A program made the translations under genes and the position numbers. Source: Ruminococcus sp. (GTDB taxonomy: Bacteria > Bacillota > Clostridia > Oscillospirales > Ruminococcaceae). Taken from it: a DNA stretch of 55,801 nucleotides. The notes beneath the pieces were generated by a model that made no database searches, was not told the DNA's origin, and worked only from the letters and a program-made list of their open reading frames with translations. The stretch covers positions 1 through 55,801 of the forward strand of contig SVNW01000015.1 in NCBI GenBank assembly GCA_015066745.1, given 5' to 3'. This document shows, in pieces, positions 42,949-52,700 of this stretch (position 1 is its first letter; the number at the start of each line of letters is the position of its first letter).

Positions 42949-44853
42949 TCAGTTTTTCTCTTTTATAAGTTCAAGAAAATCGCTTCCGCTCACCGGTTTT
43001 GAAAAATAGTAACCCTGTATATAATCAATACTTACTTTTTCAAGCAAATCAAGCTGATTTTTGGTTTCTACACCTTCAGATACTATTTTTGTACCTACTG
43101 CCTTTATCATATTTATAGTTGCTTCCATGATGAGCTTTCCTTTTTCACTTTCAAAGTATGAATTTGTCATCTGACGGTCAAACTTTACAATACTTATAGG
43201 TAACTCAAGTATATAGTTGAGATTTGAATATCCTGTTCCGAAATCATCAAGCGAAAACTCTACGCCGTATTCAATAAGTCTGTTCATATTTTTCAGAAGG
43301 ATCTCTTTTGAGCTTAATGCCGCACTTTCGGTTATTTCGAGATTTATAGTCTTAGGATCTATTTTCAGTTCTTCCATTATCCCGATATACTGCTCTGCAA
43401 GTTCTTCCTTTACACACTGAACAGCTGAAAGATTTATCTCAAGATACTTTATTCCTTTTTCTATAAGGTTGTTTTCTTTAAGAAATATACAGGCTTTTCT
43501 GAATACAACTTTTCCAAGTTCGATAATAAGTCCTGTTTTTTCGGCAACAGGTATAAATACACCCGGCATTATGAGTTTTCCGTCTTTTTCTCTTATTCTT
43601 ACAAGAGCTTCTGCCGAAGTATAAAGTTTATGTTCTGTTGAATAAATAGGCTGATAAAAAACTTCTACCCTGTCTTCCCTTATAGCGTCAACTATCATAG
43701 CGGATATTCTGTTGTTTTCACTTATACGGTCTATGCATGTACTGTCAAAAACAAGAACCTTCGAAGCCGAAGTTTTGAGATTTTCATTGATAAATGTGTT
43801 CTGATATTCGATCATCTCAGTTTCGTTTTCTGCTACCGAACAATCGGGAAATTCAAATATTGTGGGCTTGACCTGTATATCGGTAAACTTTTTATCAGCG
43901 TCCCATTTTTCTGAAAATCTTTTTTGTATTTTCAAAGATGCTGATTTCATTTTATCAATATCCTCAAAAATAAGTGTATGCGACCAGCCCGTATGCTTTA
44001 CAACAACCTTGGCATCAAGAGATTCAAAAAATTCTGATATTTTCATAGCCATAAGCAAAGCTTTTCTTCCGCTGGTTTCTTCAGCAGAATACATAGATTC
44101 GTTGGTTGCAACCGTTATCATAGAAAACTTAGGATTTTTCTTGTACTGAGCCTTCATAAAGAGCCTCATTGACTGTTCGTTAAAAAGCCCTGTTTCTCTG
44201 TCAAGATAACTTTCAGGATTTTCAAGCTTTATAAATAACAGACAAACACCAAGTGCCCCTGCATAATCGATCATCGGAACGTGTCTGAAATACTGAATAA
44301 CAGCTGAACATATCCACATAGTCATCCATATCAGACCTGCTTCCCACCTTCGCTTGTCCATATAACTGCGATATCTCATCAGAATTATGATATTTGCCAA
44401 AACAAGAACTGCAGCTGCCATATATGCCATATTTACAGACGGACCGTAAAGATAAACGACTCCGAACTGATCATCAAATTTGTAGTCTATATCACATACT
44501 ATCATAGCGATCGTTGCGACGACCATAACTGCTGTTGCTACTTTCCGCAATTGTACAATATTAGCAATCACATATTCAAGTTCAACCGTAACATATATAA
44601 ATGACAATGCACAAACAAAGAGTGTAAGGAACATATATGTCCTCGTAACAACTTCTTCAACTATAATATATTGAAACTTCCATACTTTTAGCATCATAGT
44701 CATAAGGATATTGCACACTGTTGAAGACAGTACACAAACCAGAATCGTATTGAAAACCTTCTGTGAACTGATATCGATCCTTCGCTGTGATACAAGCAGA
44801 AGAGTGATAAGTAACAGTAATGCTACTCCGCACAACTGTATCTGTATATTCAT
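42949..44853 (-). CDS. Membrane-bound c-di-GMP phosphodiesterase (degenerate GGDEF + EAL)
   Basis: 634 aa. Seven or so membrane helices fill residues 1-215. A GGDEF-like domain (about 220-375, opening LDRETGLFNEQSMRLFM) lacks a recognisable GGDEF motif, so cyclase activity is unlikely. The EAL domain (about 385-630) keeps SAEALVRI, YLEINLSAVQC, NLEITESAA, LDDFGTGYSNLNY, the Lys in VKFDRQM and VSEGVETKNQ, all metal and substrate residues of active enzymes. It should lower c-di-GMP in response to a membrane signal. Monocistronic, with its own promoter at 44902-44930. Confidence 0.93.
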   Translation of the reverse strand: MNIQIQLCGVALLLLITLLLVSQRRIDISSQKVFNTILVCVLSSTVCNILMTMMLKVWKFQYIIVEEVVTRTYMFLTLFVCALSFIYVTVELEYVIANIVQLRKVATAVMVVATIAMIVCDIDYKFDDQFGVVYLYGPSVNMAYMAAAVLVLANIIILMRYRSYMDKRRWEAGLIWMTMWICSAVIQYFRHVPMIDYAGALGVCLLFIKLENPESYLDRETGLFNEQSMRLFMKAQYKKNPKFSMITVATNESMYSAEETSGRKALLMAMKISEFFESLDAKVVVKHTGWSHTLIFEDIDKMKSASLKIQKRFSEKWDADKKFTDIQVKPTIFEFPDCSVAENETEMIEYQNTFINENLKTSASKVLVFDSTCIDRISENNRISAMIVDAIREDRVEVFYQPIYSTEHKLYTSAEALVRIREKDGKLIMPGVFIPVAEKTGLIIELGKVVFRKACIFLKENNLIEKGIKYLEINLSAVQCVKEELAEQYIGIMEELKIDPKTINLEITESAALSSKEILLKNMNRLIEYGVEFSLDDFGTGYSNLNYILELPISIVKFDRQMTNSYFESEKGKLIMEATINMIKAVGTKIVSEGVETKNQLDLLEKVSIDYIQGYYFSKPVSGSDFLELIKEKN

Positions 44854-44901
44854 AAATTCACCCCTATCATAAATATTTTTTGTGACATACCTCGTAATTT
44901 A

Positions 44902-44930
44902 ATTATACCATACCCAAACTTCAATTGCAA
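44902..44930 (-). promoter_or_regulatory. Promoter of the EAL-domain gene
   Basis: TTGCAA (44925-44930, minus strand) and a perfect TATAAT (44902-44907) with 17-bp spacing. The rest of the 44854-45147 intergenic region holds only this and the divergent promoter. Confidence 0.65.
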
Positions 44931-45067
44931 CAAAAAAGCATGATTTTCTCTGTTTTTTAGATACATTCTAGTGAAATTACACAAAAACAAATTACTTAAA
45001 TACCAGATACATTTTGGAAACATCCCCTTTTACAGTATAGCATTTCATGCAATTTTTTAAAAAAACA

Positions 45068-45096
45068 TTTACATTTTTCGTGATTTATGATATCAT
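45068..45096 (+). promoter_or_regulatory. Promoter of the VanY-type carboxypeptidase gene
   Basis: TTTACA (45068-45073) and TATCAT (45091-45096) with 17-bp spacing, about 50 bp before the start codon. Confidence 0.6.
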
Positions 45097-45147
45097 ATAT
45101 TTGTATGTATGAATAAAAAATAGCATTATGAAAGAAGGAATTTGTAC

Positions 45148-46134
45148 GTGAATCAGGACAAGGAACAAGTAACAAAAAAACTAAAAAGACTACGTTACGA
45201 CAGAATAGTTGCAGTTTTCATTATTTTGGTTGTAGTTATACTTATAATATGTCTTATTCACAATGCCTCATCAGGAGCAGAAAAAAAAGATAAAGAGACT
45301 GTTTCAAGTTCTTCTGAGTCAACCGTACCTGAAACGTCCGTACACACCGGAGGAAGAATTGAATTTCAGAAAATATATAAAAATTATGAAGATATTCACA
45401 GAGGAGAGCTAATACTTGTAAATGATAATAACAAATATATCTTTCCGGATGAAGAACAGTCAGAACTTATAAGCCTTGATGAACTTAAAAATGATTACTA
45501 CAAGATAAAAGACATAAATATCCGCATGAATCAGCTTGCCGCAAAGTCGCTTAACAGTATGATGAGCGGATTTTATCAGGAAAACAGCGATAAAAATATA
45601 ATGGTCACCAGTGCATATATTTCCGAAAACCAACAAAATCTCATGTACAATCAGGCTCTTGACAATTCTGTAAAAATCACAAAAGGCGGTTTTTCCGAAC
45701 ATCATACAGGACTTGCTGTTGACCTTGCTATATATGATCAGGAAAAAACTCTTAAACCGTATTCCCCACTCGGAATATACACCTGGATAAAAGACAACTG
45801 CACAAAGTACGGTTTTATAAGACGCTATCCGACTGACAAATCAGATATAACAGGTGTAGAAGATCACTTCGACCATTTCAGATATGTCGGTATACCGCAC
45901 GCTTACTATATTACCGAAAACAAACTCACACTTGAAGAATACATAGAACTTCTGAAAAATTATACATTCGGAAACAAATCTCTTAGTTTCTCATGTTATT
46001 CAAAAGATTATGAGATATACTACATCAAAGCCAAATCAGAAAACGGAAGTGTTGATGTATACGTTCCCTCAACAAATTCATACACTATTTCCGGAAATAA
46101 CATAGACGGATTTATTGTTACCGTAGAAAAATAA
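45148..46134 (+). CDS. Membrane-anchored D-alanyl-D-alanine carboxypeptidase (VanY/M15B)
   Basis: 328 aa. One N-terminal membrane helix (about 17-38) and a Ser/Thr-rich linker carry the catalytic domain outside. M15 zinc motifs are GGFSEHHTGLAVDLAIYD (SxHxxGxAxD) and EDHFDHFRYVGIPHA. The domain trims the terminal D-Ala of peptidoglycan stems. The C-terminal 70 residues are a small beta-rich addition. AAGGA lies 8 nt before a GTG at 45148; a TTG six bases upstream is too close to the box. Convergent with the amidase gene. Confidence 0.9.
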   Translation: MNQDKEQVTKKLKRLRYDRIVAVFIILVVVILIICLIHNASSGAEKKDKETVSSSSESTVPETSVHTGGRIEFQKIYKNYEDIHRGELILVNDNNKYIFPDEEQSELISLDELKNDYYKIKDINIRMNQLAAKSLNSMMSGFYQENSDKNIMVTSAYISENQQNLMYNQALDNSVKITKGGFSEHHTGLAVDLAIYDQEKTLKPYSPLGIYTWIKDNCTKYGFIRRYPTDKSDITGVEDHFDHFRYVGIPHAYYITENKLTLEEYIELLKNYTFGNKSLSFSCYSKDYEIYYIKAKSENGSVDVYVPSTNSYTISGNNIDGFIVTVEK

Positions 46135-46143
46135 CTATATTTT

Positions 46144-46169
46144 AAGCCACACTTTCGTGTGGCTTTTTT
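46144..46169 (+). terminator. Terminator of the carboxypeptidase gene
   Basis: A 9-bp perfect stem (AAGCCACAC / GTGTGGCTT) with a 4-nt loop and a T-run lies between convergent genes. Confidence 0.85.
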
Positions 46170-46170
46170 A

Positions 46171-46914
46171 TTACATCAGTGCAATATACGGAGCATATGC
46201 ATATCCTATGATATTATTGTAATGTACTACGTACCAGTCATTGTATTTACCGTTTATCTCTACTGTGGCACCACTTGGTATCTTACCTATGACTGCTGAG
46301 GAAACTGACGGATATTTTCTTATGTTAAGATTTGAATACGGCTCTGTAACTGTTATTCCTCTCATATATACCGATTTATCGATAAAAGGAATACCAAAAT
46401 AATCGCAAAGTGACATCACAATATTAGAGGCTATCCTGTCAAGATTATCTCTGAGCCACGTTGCATCTTCAATATTGTCGTGATAACCTATTTCGGCAAG
46501 AACTGCCACTGCCCTTGTACGAAGTACTTCTCCGAGAGTCGTTGTAGGCAATGCTCTGGATTTTTCGGGAAGAGGGTATATACTTTCAAGGTTATTTGCA
46601 AGTATGGTTGCAAGATTTCGGCTGAAGCGACTGTTAGGAGCATAGTAAATATCTATACCTCTGAGTTTTCCACGCAGGTCATCAGGTGCGGCATTTGAAT
46701 GGAGTGCAAGATGAACATCATAGTTTCCCATGTTTGAATCCCTTATAGCACCTGCTACCTGTCTTGACGGATCGTTTCTTACATAACGTATTCCGTTTGC
46801 ACGAAGATATGGTTCTATACGGTCTGCAAGAAAATTCATGTACAGTTCTTCATTTCCGTCAATCACATATTTGTTAAATTCCTGAGTCGAAGGACTTAAA
46901 AATACTGTTGGCAT
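46171..46914 (-). CDS. N-acetylmuramoyl-L-alanine amidase (Amidase_3) with SH3b domain
   Basis: 247 aa. The amidase domain (about 1-175) shows VFLSPSTQEFN, NEELYMNFLADRIEPYL, HLALHSNAAPDD (zinc His) and AEIGYHDNIEDATWL (catalytic Glu). The canonical first HxGHG motif is altered to the SPSTQEFN form seen in some clostridial and spore-associated members. A C-terminal SH3b (about 185-245: NLNIRKYPSVSSAVIGKIPSGATVEI) binds the wall. There is no signal peptide, so release by lysis or in the mother cell is possible. GAGGTG is 6 nt before the ATG at 46914; an in-frame TTG upstream was rejected. Confidence 0.88.
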   Translation of the reverse strand: MPTVFLSPSTQEFNKYVIDGNEELYMNFLADRIEPYLRANGIRYVRNDPSRQVAGAIRDSNMGNYDVHLALHSNAAPDDLRGKLRGIDIYYAPNSRFSRNLATILANNLESIYPLPEKSRALPTTTLGEVLRTRAVAVLAEIGYHDNIEDATWLRDNLDRIASNIVMSLCDYFGIPFIDKSVYMRGITVTEPYSNLNIRKYPSVSSAVIGKIPSGATVEINGKYNDWYVVHYNNIIGYAYAPYIALM

Positions 46915-46935
46915 ATCTGACACCTCAAAAAACAA

Positions 46936-46970
46936 AAATAGTGCAAGGAACTAAACTCCCTGCACTATTT
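46936..46970 (-). terminator. Terminator of the GTPase-Rae1 gene
   Basis: A 10-bp perfect stem (AAATAGTGCA / TGCACTATTT) is followed by TTTTTGTTTTTT on the minus strand. It separates the fusion gene from the amidase gene. Confidence 0.85.
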
Positions 46971-47000
46971 ATTATATGCGTGATGTGATATGTCTGATTA

Positions 47001-49628
47001 TTATTTTTTATTTTTCAGTGATTCACTTGCAAGTGTTGAACCACTTGGTTTTTGCGCATTTTCTCTTATAAATTCCTGTATCCTTTTCTCTGCTATCTTT
47101 ACTTCTTCATAAAGTTCTGACGCTGATATTCTGAATGCACCGTTTCCGAGAATTATTATCTGTTCAAGTCTGTCAGAAGTAGCAACACGCACACGATGTT
47201 CACGACTCAGGTCATGTGATACTTTTTCGATATACATATCCGCTGTTTCAGCTTCTTTTGTATACACCACATGAATATTATCAACCTTCTGAACAGAACC
47301 CTCTCCGCCTTTGACTCTGTATGCGTCAAATACAAGTATTACTTCACACTGATATATGCCCTGATAGTTACAAAGCGTATTTATAAGCATACTTCTCGCC
47401 AGGTCAAGATTTGTACGGGATATCTTTTCGAGTTCTTCCCATGCAAAAATTATATTGTATCCGTCTACAAGAAGATACTGAGGACCCGAAGGCAATGGTT
47501 TTCCCTTAAATGTTACTGCTGATTTTTCACGTTCAGACTTGGACTTAAAGGCGTTTCTTTTCTTGTCCTGATTTATCTTTCCATATGTTCTTTCGAAAAT
47601 AGCCATCAGTTCCTTGTCCTGTTCAACACTGCCGTGATACTGCGTTCTTACAGGAACCGATACTGATTTTTCTGCTTCTTCTTTTTTCTCGGCTTCTGTT
47701 TTCAAAAGCGGTATATGCATATACTCGAAAACCTGATCCCATTTTACCACAAATCCTGCGCCATGAGAACAGAACACCGAGTCACATGAATTTTCAACGT
47801 CACTGTCGCAGTTGTAGCCTATTGCTTCAATAACTTCCTGCTCGTTATGACATTTTTCATATCCGCATACGGTACATGACAGTGTTCCCCGACCTTTGGT
47901 GTATACCGTAACTTCCGACTGATAGTCACGAAGTACAAAAACAGGGCCTCTTCCCGATATAACAGCTGTATCGTCATAGGTTTCCGGAGGCGAAAAACTG
48001 CAACCCATGCGGTCAAGGTCTGACATAGCACGTCCGATATATTCTCCCGGAACTTCAAGAATGTACTCATACCATGGTTCAAGCAAAATGCTTTCAGCCT
48101 GTCTTAACCCCTGTCTTACAGCACGATAAGTAGCCTGTCTGAAATCTCCGCCCTCGGTATGTTTAAGATGTGCTTTTCCTGAAACAAGTGTTATCTTTAT
48201 ATCCGTAACCGGTGAACCTGTAAGGACACCTATGTGCAGTTTTTCATGAAGATGAGTCATAACAAGTCTTTGCCAGTTTTTATCGAGAGTATCTTCACGG
48301 CAATCTGTTTCAAACACCATTCCGCTCCCTCTCGGCAAAGGTTCAAGCAAAAGATGAACTTCCGAATAGTGTCTGAGCGGTTCATAATGCCCTACACCTT
48401 CCACGCAGTTAAGTATAGTTTCCTTATACGCTATATTTCCATGAACAAAATTTACATTCATCATAAATCTTTCTTTTAATATACACTTCAATATTTCGGT
48501 CTGCATTTCACCCATGACCTGAACGTGTATTTCTTTAAGCTGTTCATTCCATATAACGTGAAGTTTCGGGTCTTCATTTTCAAGTTTTCTGAAAACAGCC
48601 AGTGCTTCCTGAGCGCTTACAGTACTTTCGTATTCTGCCTTGTAGGTAAGTACAGGTTCGAGCATAGTTGCAGGAGAATCACTTTCATCACCGAGTCCTT
48701 CACCCGAATATGTTTCACTAAGTCCTGTAACAGCACACACTGCACCCTGAAAAACCTCATCAACGCTACTGAATTTATTTCCTGAATATATACGTATATG
48801 GTTTACTTTTTGTTGCCACTTTCCATCGTGAGAAAGCTGTTCTTTTACTTTCAGACTTCCTCCTGTTATTTTCAGATGTGTAAGCCTGTTTCCCTGCTCG
48901 TCTTCTGATATTTTAAAAACTTTAGCTGAAAAATTTTCTTTTTGAGGCTTCATTATCATATATCTGTCGAGTTCATTTAAAAATTTTTCCACACCATCAA
49001 GTTTTAAGGCTGAACCAAAATAACAGGGGAATATTTTTCTTTCACATATACAGTTTGCTATGAGTTCATCACTTACACTCATATTTTCTAAAAATTCCGT
49101 CATACATTCTTCATCATGAAATGCTATTTCTTCATAAAAGCTTTCATCTCTGTCCGATACAGAAAAATCACAACATGAATCTGAAAGTTTATGTTTTATC
49201 TCTGTCACAAGGCTCTCTTTATCTACTCCCGATATATCCATTTTATTTATAAACAAAAATACCGGAACATTATATCTTTCAAGCATTTTCCATAGTGTTC
49301 TTGTATGATTCTGCACACCGTCAGAGCCGTTTATTACTAATATGGCATAATCAAGCACCTGCAGTGTTCTTTCGGTTTCAGCTGAAAAATCGACGTGTCC
49401 GGGGGTATCAAGCAGTGATATCTCCATTTCATCACGATGAATAACAGCTTGTTTTGAAAAAATCGTTATTCCACGTTCTTTTTCCAAAGAATAAGTATCA
49501 AGAAAAGCATTTTTATGATCAACACGCCCAAGTTTTCGTATGTCACCCGAACAGTACAACATTCCTTCTGACAACGTTGTCTTTCCGGAGTCTACGTGAG
49601 CCAGTATTCCAACTACCAATCGCTTCAT
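47001..49628 (-). CDS. EF-G/TetM-like ribosomal GTPase fused to a Rae1/YacP NYN ribonuclease domain
   Basis: 875 aa in one clean frame. Residues 1 to about 640 are a translational GTPase of the TetM/EF-G type: AHVDSGKTT (G1), RGITI (G2), DTPGHVDF (G3), NKMD (G4), the domain II-III beta barrels, then domain IV/V with TGSPVTDIKITLVSGKAHLKHTEGGDFRQATYRAVRQGL and CSHGAGFVVKWDQV. Residues of about 645-710 are a charged linker. Residues 712-855 are a complete NYN/PIN domain like Bacillus Rae1 (YacP), with all four acidic positions: Asp722 in LLVDGYN, Asp768 in VFDAYRV, Asp797 in AETADMYI, Asp819 in VATSDRLEQ. Rae1 cuts mRNA in the ribosomal A site. The two halves therefore both target ribosomes. 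Own terminator; no partner gene adjacent. Calling it a tetracycline-resistance gene is not supported. Confidence 0.9.
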   Translation of the reverse strand: MKRLVVGILAHVDSGKTTLSEGMLYCSGDIRKLGRVDHKNAFLDTYSLEKERGITIFSKQAVIHRDEMEISLLDTPGHVDFSAETERTLQVLDYAILVINGSDGVQNHTRTLWKMLERYNVPVFLFINKMDISGVDKESLVTEIKHKLSDSCCDFSVSDRDESFYEEIAFHDEECMTEFLENMSVSDELIANCICERKIFPCYFGSALKLDGVEKFLNELDRYMIMKPQKENFSAKVFKISEDEQGNRLTHLKITGGSLKVKEQLSHDGKWQQKVNHIRIYSGNKFSSVDEVFQGAVCAVTGLSETYSGEGLGDESDSPATMLEPVLTYKAEYESTVSAQEALAVFRKLENEDPKLHVIWNEQLKEIHVQVMGEMQTEILKCILKERFMMNVNFVHGNIAYKETILNCVEGVGHYEPLRHYSEVHLLLEPLPRGSGMVFETDCREDTLDKNWQRLVMTHLHEKLHIGVLTGSPVTDIKITLVSGKAHLKHTEGGDFRQATYRAVRQGLRQAESILLEPWYEYILEVPGEYIGRAMSDLDRMGCSFSPPETYDDTAVISGRGPVFVLRDYQSEVTVYTKGRGTLSCTVCGYEKCHNEQEVIEAIGYNCDSDVENSCDSVFCSHGAGFVVKWDQVFEYMHIPLLKTEAEKKEEAEKSVSVPVRTQYHGSVEQDKELMAIFERTYGKINQDKKRNAFKSKSEREKSAVTFKGKPLPSGPQYLLVDGYNIIFAWEELEKISRTNLDLARSMLINTLCNYQGIYQCEVILVFDAYRVKGGEGSVQKVDNIHVVYTKEAETADMYIEKVSHDLSREHRVRVATSDRLEQIIILGNGAFRISASELYEEVKIAEKRIQEFIRENAQKPSGSTLASESLKNKK

Positions 49629-49712
49629 TTATTTTTTCTCCTATAAAATTTATCCGTTTTTTCGCATATATTAATTATACAGGATAATGGACTTTATTTC
49701 AATATCATAAAA

Positions 49713-49746
49713 ATACCGCCGGTTAGAAATTTTAAACCGACGGTAT
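49713..49746 (-). terminator. Terminator of the LPXTG surface-protein gene
   Basis: A 12-bp stem with one mismatch (ATACCGCCGGTT / AACCGACGGTAT) and a 10-nt loop, AT-rich on both sides, lies 11 bp after the surface-protein stop. Confidence 0.8.
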
Positions 49747-49757
49747 TTTTTTTAAAT

Positions 49758-52700
49758 TTAAGTTTTTCTTTTAATAAAACATCTCGATAGCAGACCGACT
49801 GTCAGCAATACTCCACCTATGATATAATAATTTGTTGTACCTGATGAGCCTGTTTCGGGGAGTATTACTTTTAACTTATTTTTTACGATAAGTGTAGCTG
49901 AACTTCCCGGTGACATGGCATTGACACAATATACAGTATCGGGGTCATTGTCAACAAATCTGTAGGATACGCTTTCTATTGATGAGTCTATGCTTTCTTC
50001 TACTATCCAGTAGTAATATGGTGCATAGTTTGCATCGCATACAGGGAGATTTGAGATTGTTTTCTGCCAGTTTTCAGATGATGTCAGTGTGTATGTTCCG
50101 ACTGTTTCTACATCTGAAGATACATTGGCACTTTCATCGATGAGTAATGAGCGGGTTGAAGAAACTGTATCTGTCTGATAATAGATCGTTATTTCGTATT
50201 CGCCGGGGTTATCTGATGCATTCTGGATATAGATAGCATCTTCTACTCCCTGCTGGAGTTTTGTACAGTCTACTTCAAGGTAACCGTTGGAGATACTGAA
50301 TGAACCTGTGGGCATTTGTGTAGCGTTTGATTCATATACAAAATCTCCTCCGTTATATCTACCAACTTTTATGTATTCATTATCATTTAAGTGAACTATT
50401 ATATATGGATAGCCGGTATTTGTAGGAATTTTTACAACTACTTTTTCAACATTGTTGTTTGCAAGAAGTATTTCTTTTGTAAAGTCTGCTGTTTGGTAAT
50501 TATACACTTTATATGAGTTAAATGCATCACTGTCTGAAAAAGTAACTGTACTTCTTTCAACTGCTGTCTGTGAATCCTTGATAATGCTATTTTGCGGTGC
50601 TTTTGTACGGTCTGTTGATCTGTAGAGTAATACTTTTACTTCTGACATCTCAGGATTGCCTTCCCATTGTTTTTCGAGATTCAAAGAAAGATTTGGCATG
50701 TTTATTACCGAAATAGATGCACAGTCTTTGTCTTTATCCCAGCTTACTGCCTGATTTAAGACTCTTACGGTGTAGTTATCGGTATTGTAGTTATCGCCGT
50801 TGATTTCTAGGACGTAGAAGTATAATTTTTGAATTTCATTTTTACTATTAGTTTTATACGGTACAATATCACCGCTATCATTAATGGTTAAAGTTTTTGA
50901 TAAATTCTCTGTTGTGAATGTACCGACTGTTCTGAATGTTTTACTTGTACCACTAACATAATAGTCACCATTATTATCAGTTGATATACTTAGGTTTTGA
51001 CCATAATCTGCTGATGCTCTGAGCAATACAAACTGCATTTCATTATTATTTTCTGTATCAACATTTCCGTCACTGTCAAACCATTTTTTATCGACTTTTA
51101 TTTTGATTTGAGGAACGTTTTTGATTGTAAATGATATTGAAGTTGAATTGTCTGCGTATGCAATACCGTATACATTTGAATCATTGTGTACGAAACCAAG
51201 ATTGTTGGGATCATTGTTTATACAGTCGAAGTTTTCGCTTTGGACTTCTCGGATGTAGTAGTAATATTTATTGCCACTATCATCCTTCCTTTTTAATAAT
51301 GCACTGTTTACGGTAGCTTGTCCGTTTTCGTCAATGGTGAATGTGCTGTTTGTGATTTGTTCGAGTTTAGAGCCGTTCACATAATATCCATCGTTTGATG
51401 CTGTTGGAGTTCCTTGATTAGTTGAACGGTATAGTTCAAATTTTACCGGCATATTAATTGTTGCATTTGGAATTTCAGCACCGTTTGAAGATATGTACCA
51501 TTTTTTTGTTACGTCTATGGTAAGGTTTTCAACTTTGGCATTCGGTTTATTTTGAAGTTGAAGAGTACCTTGACTTGTAAAGCATAGATAATTATTATAC
51601 CAAACCGCTGTTTTTCCGTTATGAACACTATCCATTTGTATATAAGTATCATCACCATCTTTTACTTCTACGATATAGAAATAATATTGACCTGTAGCAG
51701 TGTATGTACCATCTTCATTTTTAGTAACTTTATATGGTACATAAAACGAATCATATGTTGGTAAAGTATATTTTAAATTTGTAGTAGTAAAAGGACCTCT
51801 TTTATATATAGATGCTATACCACCATTGTTTTCATCTTTAGTAATATCTTTACCGTTATCATTTTTGGCACTTGTGTTAGTAGAACGCAAAACCCAAAAC
51901 GTAACTTCATCTTTATTATTGGTATCAACTGTTGTTCCGTCTTCTTTGTACCATACTTTTTCAACTTCAAAACGCATCATAGGAACGTTTTGAATTAAAA
52001 CAGTCTTGTTACTACTACCATTGTAAATACCATTATTACTATATATAGCATGGAGATAATTATCTGTATTCTTTTCTTTTATGTAGTAATAATATGGCTT
52101 TATTGTATTATCTGTATCAACATAATATGTATCAAAATCAATACAATTATCATTAGTTAATGCAAAAGTCTGATTTGATGTTACAAAATAGTCATTGCCA
52201 TCTACATTCTTCATTTTTTCCAGTGATGACACTATACTGACAAAATCTATTCCGGGATCTTCTTTTTTTGAATAACTATATTTTTTCTCTTCAAATGGAT
52301 TATTCAGACCGGATATCTGACTCTTTGAACGATAAACTTCAAATTCTACTTCTGCGTTATAATTATCTAACACAAGATTCGTAGTATTCAAATGCTCATT
52401 CTTTATCCACTGCTTATTAACCACAATCTGCATCTCAGGCGTATTTTTTATAACAAAAGCCCTGTTCTCCGGACCTTCATCGTATGGTACACCATAGCTT
52501 CCGTTTTGTGCTTTTACAAATCCGTATTCATTTGCATTAAGGCATCTGAATGTTGCGTTTGTATCTTCTCTTATGTAGTAGTAATACTTATTACCTGTAC
52601 TATCATACATATCAAGATAACTTGATGGTATATCAACTTTCTGGCTTCCGTTGATTGTAGTTTTCCATACAGAATAAAGCGTTTCACCGTTTACGGTATA

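Noticed and set aside
42949..44853. Dual diguanylate cyclase and phosphodiesterase
   Set aside because: The GGDEF-like domain has no GG[D/E]EF signature. Only the EAL part keeps its catalytic residues.
47001..49628. Tetracycline resistance gene of the TetM/TetO class
   Set aside because: The GTPase half is TetM-like, but the protein carries an extra NYN nuclease domain and there are no mobile-element genes near it. Resistance function cannot be read from the sequence.
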